DNA from: Auanema rhodensis
Taxonomy: Eukaryota > Nematoda > Chromadorea > Rhabditida > Rhabditidae
DNA: 64,000 nt
Direction: 5' to 3'
Assembly: GCA_964057225.1 (NCBI GenBank)
Contig: OZ059895.1
Coordinates: forward strand, 18,815,688-18,879,687
The notes under the pieces were generated by a model. The model was not told the origin of the DNA. It did not search any database and saw only the letters and a program-made list of their open reading frames with translations. Positions 1-11,797 of this stretch are shown here, one piece after another (the stretch's first letter is position 1; every line of letters begins with the position of its first letter). The translations under genes were made by a program, and so were the position numbers.

Positions 1-25
1 TTGAGTTTTTATTCTTATTTTACAG

Positions 26-726
26 GGTGGATCATACGTTATTCCGTTCTTAGATGAATATGGAGTTTCTTTATCTGTTCTTTTCATGGTTACTTGTGAA
101 ATGATTGCTGTCTGTTGGTTTTATGGAGTTGATCGATTCTGTATGGATATCAAGTATCAGAATTAATATAAAGTACTTTTCATGAGATTTGAAACACTTG
201 TAGATCTATGCTTGGTTCATACCCTGGATTGTATTGGAGAGTTTGCTGGACTTTGAGCCCCATATTCATTATGGTTTGTGTCAAATTTGAAGCTCATCCT
301 TCATAGATTTTTTCAATCTGCAAATCGTGATGTTTCAGGCTATCCTTCTGATCACAATATGGCAAGCATCATTTACACCAATGGAGATAATGGAACGGCA
401 ATTTCCTGGGTGGAGTGTATTTCTTGGATGGTAATTCACAATTTTCATCTTTCTTTCTTTTTTCAAACTTCAACTGTTCAGGTTTTTCCGTTTACTTTCG
501 ATATGCAGTGTTCCTATTGTTGGATTATGCATCTTCTTCAGAACCAAAGGGTCATTTCTTGAGGTATAAGCTGAATCTATTCTTCGATTCAAGGTTTTCA
601 AAATTTCAGCGTCTTCGAACTATTTCTCGACCGTATCCAAACCATCAACTTTCCATGACAACAGATGCTCAACAGATCATTGACAGCACTCTGCTTGATC
701 CTGTTAATACTTTAACTCAAGTTTAA
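26..726 (+). CDS. SLC6-family sodium-coupled transporter, C-terminal part
   Basis: The window opens inside an intron; the first exon starts after the acceptor TACAG at 25. Five exons join in frame into the last part of a sodium/neurotransmitter symporter. The first encodes GGSYVIPFLDEYG and a membrane helix ending in WFYGVDRFCMDIK. The next encodes MLGSYPGLYWRVCW, a family hallmark at the start of TM11. The third (from about 348) carries the TM11 end and TM12, with PGWSVFLGW before TM12. A hydrophilic tail ends in NTLTQV and stop. Proteins of this family import transmitters, betaine or amino acids across the plasma membrane using the Na+/Cl- gradient. The substrate cannot be told from the C-terminus. 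The third exon was chosen because the alternative acceptor near 313 puts a stop in frame. The 5' part lies outside the window. Confidence 0.85.
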
Positions 727-2139
727 GATTTTGAAGTCTTTTCGTACATTTTCATTTGTTTACTTATCCACAAATATCGGCATAATATAACTTATAAGCA
801 AGGAAAAAAGAAAAAGCCTACGAATAATCTCGTAATGATCTCTTCAAAACAAAGAAAAATAATATCTCACTTGATGTACAAATTTAATTTTTTTTTCTGC
901 TTTTATGTTACATTACTATTTTCCTTTAATTTAAATTATATATATTATATACACATATAGAGTCAGAAAATGATTCACAAAATGCTTGTAGTTTGTATAA
1001 AACGACAAATATTTTTTTATTCGTTCGACTTCGAGCTTTTTTTTTATTTAATTTTTTAATTTCGCATATTTAGAAACTTGTATAAGCTATTAGGAAATAT
1101 TATTTTTGTAATATTTGGCGTTTAGTTTCGTTTTGTGATTAAATATTACAAAAATTGTTTGTTTTCTTTTTTTTATTCTGAAAATGAGTAGGAGGTTAGA
1201 TGTTATCTAGTTTACATCAGACTTTTTGTCTAAAATATATAATTATCTAAACCCAATTCACATAATAATGATCATTTTTTTTCTTTGGAAATTATAAAAC
1301 GAATGAAAACATATGTTTGAAGCTAAACAAAATCATGTATGTTCATCAAGAACATCTGAATCTAATTCTAACCTTAGTAATTGCTTTCACTTGCTTCCCT
1401 TTCTCTATTTATCTCGTTTTTTGTTCGCCCCTCTCTCTCTCTCTCTCTCTCTCCATCTATTCCCCCCTCCCTTTTTTTTTATCTTAATAAGACCTTTAAA
1501 CTGCTTTTCTTTGTTGTATTTTGAGCAAAACGAACAGCCGTTTTTTCAGTTCTTCTGTATCCTCGACAGTGTGAGAGATGAAAACATATTCAAGCAGCTG
1601 AAGTCGAAGTGTCATTCCGTCCCCAACATCCAAACATAATTGTTCACAAACTTAGAGCTCAAGATAGTCCATACACATTTTAATTTTTACTTCTTTTTTT
1701 CTCTTTCTCTTTATTGTAAGTTGAGAAATCATGTTCATAATGTAGCATTATGGTTTAGATATTCTTTTTTTGCTACTTTAGACGGCACATCGTATAAAGT
1801 TTGACGACAGAACAGAGTGGCAAGTAAACAGTCTTCAACTCGCTCTATCTGTATTACTTAAGCTCGGTGGAAATTTTACAGATAATTGCGATATATGAGA
1901 GAATGTGAGCGCGAAAAAAGAAAAGAACGAAAGACGAAATCTAGATTCTCGTCGGAGAGAGACAACTTATCTTTGAACGAGCTAACACATTTAAAATAAT
2001 GTCACATTACTCTTCAGTTCAGCCAAGTTCATTATAATATAGTTTTTCTTCTTTTTTTATTTTACAATGCATTTTAATTATTTTACTTCTAAATAAGTTT
2101 ATTACAAAAAAAAAGTTTTAAGCTTATAAATGATATAGT
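727..2139. other. Intergenic, AT-rich, with CT microsatellite
   Basis: This holds the 3' flanks of the SLC6 gene and of the convergent MSP-domain gene. It is poly-T rich, with a (CT)n run at about 1430-1453. An open frame across 1313-1639 translates mainly to Leu/Ser from the pyrimidine repeat and is not convincing. I see no RNA gene. Confidence 0.6.
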
Positions 2140-2969
2140 TTACATTTCACCTTCATCATCATCGGATGAATCACACGTTGGACGGAACATGATGCAAATA
2201 GGAGGGCACTATAATAAAATATTTTACATTATTATTATATTCTTTAATTTATTTGATTATCTCTATTGTATATTCATTTACCTTGCCTTCTTCCAAATCC
2301 AATTTAATGGTGTCTCTCATGGTATTTACTGAATTAACATCACTAAATCCGTAATACATGACAGAAATGTATTTCTTAGCCATTGTCGAATTCTCAGACA
2401 TTTCCTTTAAATAGTATTTTTCAACTCAAATTGTTTCTTCTAAAGCTCACGGTTAGAAGTTGATGATTTCTCCACAGCTTTTCGGGTCGTACCATAGGAT
2501 CACCATCTACAACCGCCATAACAATCGAAAATCTATGTGACGTCTCGTGAATTTGAAAGAAGAAAGAGATATTTACCTATCCTTCAAAGGTGGTGATTGA
2601 CCTTTCTTTAAGCCTTTATACATTAATGTTACTACTGCCTGTAAAAAAAATTTTAAAATAGTATTTCAATCACAAATTGAATTCATAAATCCAAAAATTA
2701 AATAAAAACTAACTGTTTTTCCACTTTGTACTATTCCATATACTGGCCTCATTTTATATAACCCAGGACGTGTTGATTTCATTTTGAATGTTATTGGTCG
2801 ATCAAATTCATTTTCCATAATCAAATCAATAGATTGGCGATGTTCGGATGGAGTAAAAAAAACCTTTAAATATAATTATTTATGTATAAATAATTCATTT
2901 CTTTTATTATTATTGAATTATATATACTTGATCTTGAGGGATACAACGAATATGATTGGTCGCAGCCAT
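2140..2969 (-). CDS. MSP-domain protein
   Basis: Six exons on the minus strand give a protein of about 175 residues. It starts MAATNHIRC (start at 2969) and ends SSDDDEGEM (stop 2140-2142). The N-terminal two thirds has the major sperm protein/VAP immunoglobulin-like fold pattern: FFTPSEHRQSIDLIM, then NEFDRPITFKMKSTRPGLYKMRPVYGIV, then SGKTVAVVTLMYKG, then DRFSIVMAVVDGDPM. MSP-domain proteins form filaments in crawling sperm or act as signalling or scaffold modules. This one is longer than canonical MSP (about 127 residues), with a C-terminal extension ending in an acidic tail. That resembles the broader MSP-domain group rather than a classic msp gene. All introns are short with clean GT-AG ends. 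It lies head-to-head with the small gene starting at 3174, so a shared promoter in the 200-base gap is possible. Confidence 0.8.
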
Positions 2970-3173
2970 TCTCTTAGAAAGATTAATAATAAAATGATTT
3001 TCTAGTTTTACGTGTAATACGTGAACTCTCAAATATTCTAATTTTTCTTTCTAATAGTAAACAACTTTCTTCAACAATGTTATAATATAATTTATATATT
3101 TATGTATTTTTAATTTTCTTTTTTCAAATATAATTATCAATTTTATGTATAAATTGAAACTTTTAAGATAATT

Positions 3174-3616
3174 ATGTTGGTCCGAAAATGGAGAAGCAAG
3201 CCAAACATTGTGACCATCAAAGTGACAGTTGCTTGTGGTTTGTTTGAATAAACATTTCGTTCTATGAAAAGTTTCTTTTCTTTAAGTTTCCAATCATAAA
3301 CCCATTGTCGGATTCAGTGAAGATGTGGAGAAAGCATGGAGAAGTTTGCAGAGAAAGCATCAGATCAAAGAGAAAAGACTGTGTGAAAAGGTGTTGATGA
3401 AGGTACTATTATTATCAATTGACTTTTGAAGTTTCTTGTTTGAATTTCAGAGTTGTTCCTCGGATTTACTAGACGAACAAATAGCCAACACTTCAGTTGA
3501 AAAGTTATCTAAATCGAGTAAGTTTACAGAGTTTACATATCTCAAAACAAAAATCAAAAAAAGAATTTATTACAGCTAAAAATAGGAAACAAAAAATTAA
3601 AAATATATACTCTTGA
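3174..3616 (+). CDS. Small unknown protein, four exons
   Basis: Four exons join without frame breaks into a basic protein of about 95 residues. It starts MLVRKWRSKPNIVTIKVTVAC and contains DVEKAWRSLQRKHQIKEKRL and SCSSDLLDEQIANTSVEKL. It ends KNRKQKIKNIYS. The introns have donors GTTTGT, GTACTA and GTAAGT and acceptors TTTAAG, TTTCAG and TTACAG. The middle exons could form a charged helix. I recognise no family. Support is the consistent splice phase and protein-like composition only. The start is the first ATG in frame; the reading may extend upstream. It is divergent from the MSP-domain gene. Confidence 0.5.
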
Positions 3617-3794
3617 GAAAGATTCGAGAGAAAAGAATCACAATACTGTTCGCTTTACCTATAACAAAAACCTTGTTTATATAAAATCTACCACAAAAAC
3701 TAACAATAAATTGCATGTTCAACTATGTAGACATAAATATTTATAAACATATAGATATAATCTTAACCATTCTCTTATATAACTTGATACTTCT

Positions 3795-4028
3795 TTAACA
3801 ATAACCTTTTTTGAGCATCTGTGGATGTGAACTATCACATAATTCGAAGTGATCGTGGCCACTTTCTTTGGAATCGAGCACAAGACACGTTACAAGCTGA
3901 TCCGTTACGAGTAAAATTGCAGAGCAAAAGTTGATATAATCATCTACAGTATGCTCACCATTTAACCATCTATATATGCTTTGTGCAACAAATATTCTTG
4001 CCGTTTTTAATTTTTTTTTCAATTTCAC
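3795..4028 (-). CDS. Unresolved minus-strand coding exon
   Basis: An open stretch on the minus strand encodes a protein-like sequence with IYRWLNGEHTVDDYINFC and LVTDQLVTCLVLDSK, ending KKGYC and stop. No ATG opens it. A donor-like GTGAGT at about 4063 and an AAG acceptor at about 4010 would join it to a short upstream exon (ATAATAGAAGCTAGC). I could not find a start codon beyond that. It may be the last exon of a small gene or a remnant. The family is not recognised. Confidence 0.3.
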   Translation of the reverse strand: MKLKKKLKTARIFVAQSIYRWLNGEHTVDDYINFCSAILLVTDQLVTCLVLDSKESGHDHFELCDSSHPQMLKKGYC

Positions 4029-4445
4029 AAATAAATTTCTTGGTTATCCACTACTCACTTGTTGCTAGCTTCTATTATCTTCTTCAATTATTCAATCAAT
4101 TTTCTTTGTATTCGAGAAAAAAATACTCACAAAATACACAGAAATCTATTAACTATTCAGATATTTTAGTAGTAATTCGCTTATTTTTAATAATATTTTG
4201 ATGCTCAGTGGTGACCGACAGAAAAATAACAAAAAGATGGGAAATACATATCTTGACAAATCTTTTCGGACTAGTTTTACAGAACGTTATATAAATGACT
4301 CAAATAAAATGTCAAAATTTTTCTGAGAAAGAACAAAATCTATAAGTTCTCTTAGAAATTGAAGGAAATCCGTCTATTTTATTTCTTTCGTTTTCAACTT
4401 TCAATTGTTTGTTCATTTTGCACTCATTCGCACCTCACCATCATC

Positions 4446-5389
4446 ATGACTACAGGTAAGATTACGCTCATTTAGAATTACAAAAATTAACATTTGAATG
4501 TGTTTTTCATAGTTTTAACTAATACTTTGGTCTATTAATATGCATTTATTCACTTATTTCAGTTTTTTTTCAACTTTTCAAACTTTGCAATACGTGATTA
4601 GATATTAAATTTACATTTTTGTATTGAAAAAATATATTTCTTATTCTCTTTTCAGCATCTGATATAGGACGTGTCATGTTAAAATTCCGCGAACTTGAGA
4701 AAAATGAAGAAATGGGGAAAAGTGATGATGTATACTCGAAAAGCTATGTCCCGAAGAAGTATCTCAAAGGTTCAGCGGAGTACGGCACACCGAAACCAGG
4801 CACTTTAACAGAAAAAAGAGCTCAAAAAGCATGTATGTTTTGATTTTAAAAACTTTATTTTCTTTGTTTTATTATGTTATTTCTCAAAAATGTTAGCATT
4901 TTATATGTTTCAGCCAAGCATATTGCACGGGAAATGTTATATTTATGTGAAGTTATACAAGAATACGGGTACATGTCACGACGAACGGGCAAAATTCAAA
5001 TCTCTTTTGGAAAATTATTTAATGTTTATCAATTCATATCAGATAAGGTTAGATACTTCATTTCTTTTCTAAGTATATTCTACTTCAAAAGAGAACTGCT
5101 AGTTCAAACTCCGACAATGATAGTGTATGCCCCGTGCTTACTTTATCGCTTGCTATACCGTAATAATGCAAGAGAAAAAAACTAGAAAAATGACCTAAAA
5201 AGCTTTCTTTTTTCTTTGTGAAAACCTAATTTTTTATTTTAGGTTGTAGGAATGTTACTTCGTGCTCGTAAGCACCATATGGTGGATTTTGAAGGAGAAA
5301 TGTTGTTCCAAAGGCGAGACGAAGACGTTGTCATAACATTATTATTAAGTTCAGAAGAAGTAAAATATGCGTATAGTGATTTAAAATAA
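4446..5389 (+). CDS. Costars/ABRA-like actin-regulating protein
   Basis: Four exons: a tiny first exon (MTT), one from about 4656, one from about 4914 and one from about 5244. The protein has roughly 150 residues. The C-terminal 80 residues form a Costars domain: KHIAREMLYLCEVIQEYGYM, RRTGKIQISFGKLFNVYQFI, SDKVVGMLLRARKHHMVDFE and FQRRDEDVVITLL are the conserved blocks of ABRA (STARS) and ABRACL. These proteins bind or regulate actin, and ABRA promotes Rho/SRF signalling in muscle. The N-terminal half (VYSKSYVPKKYLKGSAEYGTP) keeps the ABRA-type lead-in, so it is closer to ABRA than to the short ABRACL. The ATG is followed at once by a GTAAGA donor, giving a long first intron of about 200 bases. 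Confidence 0.85.
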
Positions 5390-5909
5390 AGATTTGTTTC
5401 TCTTTTGTTACTGGGTACATGTAAAAGTCAAGCATATTGTGATAAATAGGCTGATATTCTCATGGAAAACTATCATTTTAAAAATTCCTTGGAAAAAACT
5501 TTTTAGTTGACCTTATACTATATATGGCTAACAATCATAATATACAATCAATAGTTCTACTATGTAGATAACCTTGCATCCTATCTAACCCGCAATCTCT
5601 TATCTATATTGACCTGTCAAATTATAAAGGTTTTTGGCTATTAGGTCCCGCAGCGAATGTTTGCAGTGCGGATGCAAAAATTGTCTACTGTTCTCTCTCA
5701 GGCTTGGCTATTTTCCACAGTCAAGTCTTTTGGTGTCCAATTAGAGTTGTACTTTATATTGGACTTATTTCTCTTTCAGTCTACTTAACTGTAGTGGAGT
5801 AAACTGAGCTTAACTATTCTTCTTTATGCAAATTAAAAGTTCAAGCTGTCTTTTTCATTCTATATTCCTCATGCATTCTCTTATTCTCTTATTCTCTTAT
5901 TCTCTTCAG
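5390..5909. other. Intergenic between Costars gene and TRAP-alpha
   Basis: About 520 bases without a supported gene. It contains a slightly GC-richer patch near 5640-5700. The end is the pyrimidine octamer repeat described separately. No RNA gene was recognised. Confidence 0.5.
5875..5909 (+). promoter_or_regulatory. ATTCTCTT x4 tract ending in a splice acceptor
   Basis: Four perfect copies of ATTCTCTT (5875-5906) run directly into CAG, eight bases before the TRAP-alpha ATG at 5917. Together they make a polypyrimidine tract and 3' splice site. With no good upstream coding exon, the likely use is spliced-leader trans-splicing of this gene. Confidence 0.55.
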
Positions 5910-5916
5910 GTAAATT

Positions 5917-6869
5917 ATGCGCGGAAAGGCCTTGTTCGCTCTTTTGGGATGCCTTCTCCTTTCTGGAGTTTTCGCTGAAGATGTTGTCGATGGAGAGGTT
6001 AACGACGAAACCGTAAAAGGAGAAGAATTCGAGGGTGTTGGACCATCTCCAGATGCCGCCGTCTCTTTTGTTTTCACACAGCCAGAAGATGCCAACACTG
6101 TTAAGGGTACTAGTTGTTTTTGTCATATTTTTCTTAAATCATATTTCCAGAACTTTATGGAGGAAAATACGTTAAATTCTTGATTGGATTCAGAAACAAG
6201 GGAGAGAAGGACTTCGTCGTAAAGCACTCCGAGACCTCCTTCCGTTATGCTCTTGACTACAACTATTACCTCCAAAACGTAAATATTCTTGTTTATTATT
6301 CTCAAATGACTGCTTACTTTATAGTTCACTGCCGGACAGTACAACCGCCGTGTTGCTCCAAAGGAGGAAGTCACCCTTGACTACGTTTTCTTCGCTCACG
6401 ATTCTTTCGCTGGACGTCCTCTTGGACTTGTTGTCAATGTTCACTATGAAGATGCTGTAAGCGTTTCGTCGAAAGAGATAATTAGTGTACCAAATGCTTT
6501 AGGAAGGAAAATACTTCATCAACAACGTTTTCAACCAAACCGTCAATGTTCTTGAAGATGACTCTGGATTCAACACCGAGACTGGATTCCTCTACCTTAT
6601 CTTCGCTGGACTTGCCGTTGGATTACTTTTGGTCGGACAACATTACTTGAACAAGGTAAAATTCATTTTACAGAATACTTCTAAAGCTTTTTTTTCAGCT
6701 CTCCAGAAAGACCGGTCTCCAGAAGAAACGTCATGTTGTTGAGCAAGGTACCCGCAACAACACCGAAGTTGACTACGAATGGATTCCAAGGGATCTTATC
6801 AAGCAAACCGAGAAGAAGTCACCAAAGCCAGGCTCTCCCAGAGTCCGTAAATCAAAGAAGGCCGAATAA
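5917..6869 (+). CDS. Translocon-associated protein subunit alpha (TRAP-alpha/SSR1)
   Basis: The protein has about 250 residues in five exons. It begins with a signal peptide (MRGKALFALLGCLLLSGVFA) and a short acidic luminal stretch (EDVVDGEVNDE). The luminal domain follows, with FLIGFRNKGEKDF, YNRRVAPKEEVTLDYVF and RPLGLVVNVHYED, and an N-glycosylation sequon in FNQTVNV. One transmembrane helix (GFLYLIFAGLAVGLLLVG) leads to a basic cytosolic tail (KKRHVVEQGT through RKSKKAE). This matches the topology of TRAP-alpha, a subunit of the ER complex that sits by Sec61 and helps insert weak signal sequences. C. elegans calls it trap-1. The start is fixed by the acceptor at 5909 and the signal peptide. 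Confidence 0.93.
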
Positions 6870-7620
6870 AGCCTTTCTAGTGCCTTTCCACTATAGCAGG
6901 ATTATGGGTTAAATCTCCTGTTTTAATTGGTGTATAGATTTGATTCTTCGATATTGTACTTTACGTGTTTTTAATAACTCCAAAAACTGCAGGAATTATT
7001 ACCCTGGCGGATGGCAGTTATTTAAAGTCGTAGTAATATAATTACCTAATTTATTGTTTCTTTGTTGCACGATGTTGTGTTCTTTTATTTAAAACAAAAA
7101 ATAAACGTAATTAAATATAAACTAGTGATGTATTGGTATTGAAATTGACGAGTTTGAAAAATAAAACAGTTTTACCAATATTTGTGCTTGTCAATGCTTC
7201 TAGTTTCGGAACTAAAAAAATTGAGTTTTCTTTTAATTAACGAATAGGAGTAGAAATATAGTTGAAATTACGTAGTGAATTCTCTTTTTGCGCAAACGGG
7301 ATAGGAAACTGATGGTATTCATGACCTCTTATTTTAAAAAACATCAAAAGAAAAAGTTAAAACATTGTTATTCATCGAACTTTATTTTGTCTTGGCTATG
7401 CCCGTGGTATAACTTACGGATTTCGTTGCTTAAGCATATGTAACTTGAAGGAATTCAAAGTCTTGAAAACCATTTTATTGCGTATTTTGCGTACGAAATT
7501 AGGTGAAGCAAAACTAAAAAAAAGTATTTATTCCAGACTTGAAATTACGCAAAATTATGAATTTACAATTCATCATTTTTATTTAATGTTTATTAATTGA
7601 TATACTATGATTATTTTTAG
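6870..7620. other. Intergenic, AT-rich
   Basis: This is the 3' flank of TRAP-alpha and the promoter side of NAT10. It ends in TATTTTTAG immediately before the NAT10 ATG, a likely trans-splice acceptor. Nothing else was recognised. Confidence 0.55.
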
Positions 7621-10600
7621 ATGAGGCAGAAGTTAGATAATCGTATAAGAACTCTAATTGAGAATGGTGTCAATACCGGACACAGAACTCTCTTTGCCAT
7701 TGTTGGAGACAAAGTTCGAGATCAGGTGAATCATTATGAAGACATCAATATAAATGTGTTTTATTTTAATAGGTTCCAATTCTTCACCATATTCTTTCTA
7801 AAGCCGCAGTAGCTGCGAGGCCTTCTGTTTTATGGTGTTATAAGAAAGAACTAGGATTCACAACCCATAGAAAAAAGAGAATGAAAGAGTTTAAACGTAA
7901 ACATGCTGCTGGTAATACCATGATGAACGTACGAGTTTCGATGCAAAAGATTAGCCTTATTTCAACTATTTAGGATGGAGATCACTTTGAAGCTTTTGTA
8001 TCATCTACCAATATTCGTTACTGTTATTATAATGAAACTCATTCTATCCTTGGAAACACATACGGAATGCTTGTTTTACAAGACTTTGAAGCTTTAACTC
8101 CTAATTTGATGGCTAGAACAATTGAAACTGTTGAGGGAGGAGGAATAATAGTGTTTCTCTTGAAAAGTGTTTCTTCTTTACGTCAGCTCTATACTTTGGC
8201 TATGGTTGTTAAGCTTAGTCACCTTCACTTTTAACATTTGTATTTAGGATGTTCATAACAGGTACAGAACTGAAGCTCACACCGATATAGTACCTCGTTT
8301 CAATGAACGTTTTATTCTCTCACTTGCAAGTTGTTCCAACATTGCTGTTCTTGATGATCATCTGAATATTCTGCCCATTTCTACTCATATCTCAAAGATT
8401 GAACCAGTAACTAGTGCTCAGAAGGTGTGGTTGACAAGAACTCAGATAATTACAATGGTTTTATTCTAGAATGCTACATCAGCTTCAGCAAACGAGCTTA
8501 AAGTAATGAAAGAAGCTTTGAAAGAAACCAAACCTATCGGGCCTTTACTTAACAAGTGTAGAACTGCTTGTCAAGGAAAGGCTCTACTTCGATCTTTGGA
8601 TGTAATAACAGAAAAAAATCTCAATGTTACCTGTTCTTTGATGGCTGCCCGTGGTAGAGGAAAGTCTGCTGCCTTGGGTAATGCTTTTAAAACAATATAG
8701 ACTGAAAATTGTTGTATAGGTCTTTCGATCGCTGGAGCTATCGCTTTTGGTTACACAAATATATTTGTTACGTCGCCATCGCCAGAAAATCTGCGAACGC
8801 TCTTTGAGTTTATTGTTAAGGGTTTTGATACTTTAGAATATCAGGTAGAATTAGTTCTAACTTTGTTTTAATTCTCTAGAGATTTAGGAACATTCGGATT
8901 ATGAATTAGTTCAGTCAACCAATCCTGAATTTCGTAAAGCTCTTGTCCGAATCAATGTTTTTAGAGAACACAAGCAAACTATCCAGGTTTTTGCAGATTC
9001 TTACTAAAATGTATAGTTTATGATTTAAGTATATTCATCCAACTGATGCCATAAAATTGGGACAGGCTGAGTTAGTTGTAATTGACGAAGCTGCTGCAAT
9101 TCCTCTTCCACTAGTTAAACAATTGATTTCTGGTTCGTAATATCTGAGAAAGTGAAGTTTTAACCTATGCATTTAGGTCCTTATCTCGTATTTTTGGCTT
9201 CCACCATCAACGGTTATGAAGGAACCGGTAGAAGTCTTTCATTGAAGTTGTTACAACAACTTCGTCAACAGTCTGCTGGTTGTTCTAAGAGTGAAAAAGC
9301 TCTCACTAGCAAAGGAAGAGTTCTTCATGAAATGACCATGGAGGAAAGTATCAGATATCGACCTGGAGATGAGGTATTGAAAACGTCAAGTTTAATCGTA
9401 TAAATTTTTATCTATTAGATTGAAAAATGGCTGAATCGCATTCTTTGTTTGGATGCTTGTAATCAAAATAATAAACTTTCTGGAGGAACACCACCTCCCG
9501 CTGATTGTGAGCTGTATGTTTAGATTTCTGTCTTTGTTTTTATCTCTTACTTCCTCTTTAGATTTTATGTAAACAGAGATACATTATTCTCCTTCCACAA
9601 AGCTTCAGAATCATTCCTTCAACAGATTATGTCCATATATGTATCTGCTCATTACAAAAATACACCTAATGACCTTCAAGTACTAACTTTTCATTTTGAT
9701 TATTGAATAATCATTAAACTTTACAGATGATGAGTGACGCTCCTGCTCATCATTTGTTTGTATTGATGGCACCAATTAAGGATGATCAAACCGATGTTCC
9801 TGATGTACGAAACATTATAAATTTTTTCCTACTTTCTCATTCTAGGTGCTTGCCGTTATTCAAGTGTGTTTGGAAGGCAACCTTTCTAAAGATAATGTGT
9901 CTGCGTCTTTGGAAAGAGGTAAACGAGCCGCTGGTGATCTCTTACCATGGACAATTTCTCAACAGTTCTTGGTATAAATAGGTTACAAGAACAAGCTTTA
10001 TATTTTTATTTTTAAGGATAGTGATTTTCCTACCCTTTGTGGAGGAAGAATCGTGCGTATCGCGGTTCATCCTGATTATCAATCCATGGGTTATGGTGGC
10101 CGTGCTCTCGAATTGTTAGAGCAATATTATCTTGGAAACATTGTTTCAATTGATGAATCTTCCAAGTCTGTATCTAAAGAAAAAGTCAAAAGCGTAAATA
10201 ACGCTGATACTGTTGCACTGCTAGAAGAACAAGTTGCTCCAAGATCAGGATTGCCTTCACTACTTTTACGTTTAGAAGAACGTCCAGCAGAACAATTGGA
10301 TTATTTAGGTAAGCTCCCACTAATCTTCTCTTTGATCTCTATAATTATCAGGTGTTTCCTTCGGTTTGACCTTGAATCTTTTGAAATTCTGGAAAAAAGC
10401 TTCTTATGTCCCCGTGTATTTGCGACAAAATGCAAATGATTTAACTGGGGAATACACGTGTGTCGTATTAAAATCTCTAGCTACAGGTAAGAATTTGCAA
10501 TGTTATGCTCCTGGAAGTAATATTTTTTTAGGAGACGATGACGATGAATCAAACTGGCTCCAAGCTTACTGGTCGGAATTCCGTAACCGTATTTTAAATC

Positions 10601-11572
10601 TCTTCAGTTTCGAATTCTCCAAATTTCCGTGCCAACTTGCTCTTTCTATTTTACAACTCCGTAATAAGATGGTGGAGAAAAATCTTACTCGTACAGTACT
10701 CAGTCGTGAAGAATTAACTTATTTTCTTTCAAATACTGACTTGAAACGTCTGAACCAGTATGCTAGAAATATGCTGGATAATCAGCTTGTTACTGATTTA
10801 TTACCCACAATTTCTAGGCTCTATTTCAATCAAAAATTGTCAGAAGACGTAAGTTTATGAAGCTTAACTTACCACTTGATTCGCCTTGTTCAGGTTAAAC
10901 TTTCCCCAGTTCAAGCTGCAGTTTTATTAGGTTTAGGTTTACAACACAAATCTTATGAACAAATTTCTCAAGAAATAGATTTGCCTTTAAATCAGGTAGG
11001 TATCATAAAATATAAAATAAGTAAGCAATTGTGTTCAGGTTCTTGCCCTCCAAAATAAAACTATCCGTAAATTATCTGATGCATTTGACGGTATATGTAA
11101 AACAGCTATAAAGCAAAGCATAGATGGATTCGAAGAGGGAGCTGATGAAAACATTAGCGAGCAGTTTAGACCATTAGAGCAAAGCCTGCAGGTGTTTTCT
11201 GCGTATCAGTTTTGTTGTAATCGTTTTTCTTTAGAATGAATTGCAAGAGGCTGCTAGTGAGATAAAGGCCAGGCATGAGAGAGATAAGAAGGCTGCAATG
11301 ATGGAACTTAGCAAAGGCTTGAAACAATATGAAATCACTGCTGAACAAAAAGATTTAGAAGAGGTGAGATAGATCCCAACTGAGGATTAGAGTTAAATTA
11401 ATTTGTTTTTCAGGCTTTTGAGGATATCAATATGAAATTCACAAATCCCATTCTTCAATCAAATAGTATTAGTGTTAAGAGTAAAAGAAAATTGGAAAAG
11501 GCTGCAATCCCAAATGCTAAAGATCCTTACGCAGGACGAAAAGCCAAAAAAACTAAAAAGAACACTTTTTAA
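7621..11572 (+). CDS. nath-10: RNA cytidine acetyltransferase NAT10/Kre33
   Basis: Many short introns separate exons that join into roughly 1,000 residues of the NAT10/Kre33/TmcA family. This nucleolar enzyme makes N4-acetylcytidine in 18S rRNA and, with THUMPD1-type adaptors, in some tRNAs. It also works in small-subunit assembly. N-terminal blocks are MRQKLDNRIRTLIENGVNTG and SVLWCYKKELGF. The helicase-like part has a Walker A loop (ARGRGKSAALG, about 8647-8735), a Walker B motif (VVIDEAAAIPLP, about 9076) and STINGYEGTGRSL. The GNAT fold follows with the acetyl-CoA motif VRIAVHPDYQSMGYGGRALE (from about 10053). The C-terminus has FEFSKFPCQLALSIL and a lysine-rich nuclear tail ending KKTKKNTF. 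The acceptor TTTTTAG abuts the ATG, so the start is firm. Gene symbol follows the C. elegans ortholog. Confidence 0.95.
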
Positions 11573-11797
11573 GAAAATAATTGTTACCAATTTCATATGA
11601 TTAATTAATTGTTTTGTTATATTACTGATTGTTATACTTGTTGTTGTTGAAAATCATTTGAATAAATTTTTCAGTTTAAAAATTGATTTAAAACGTAAGG
11701 TTATTGGTCAAGGTTGTTTAACTTTCCAAAAAATTAGAAGCAATTGGATAGAAACAACAGCTATTTGAATTCTCAATTCCAAATTAGCATAAATATC

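Noticed and set aside
1313-1639. 108-codon open frame on the plus strand
   Set aside because: Its middle is the translated CT microsatellite and pyrimidine-rich DNA; no splice or family support.
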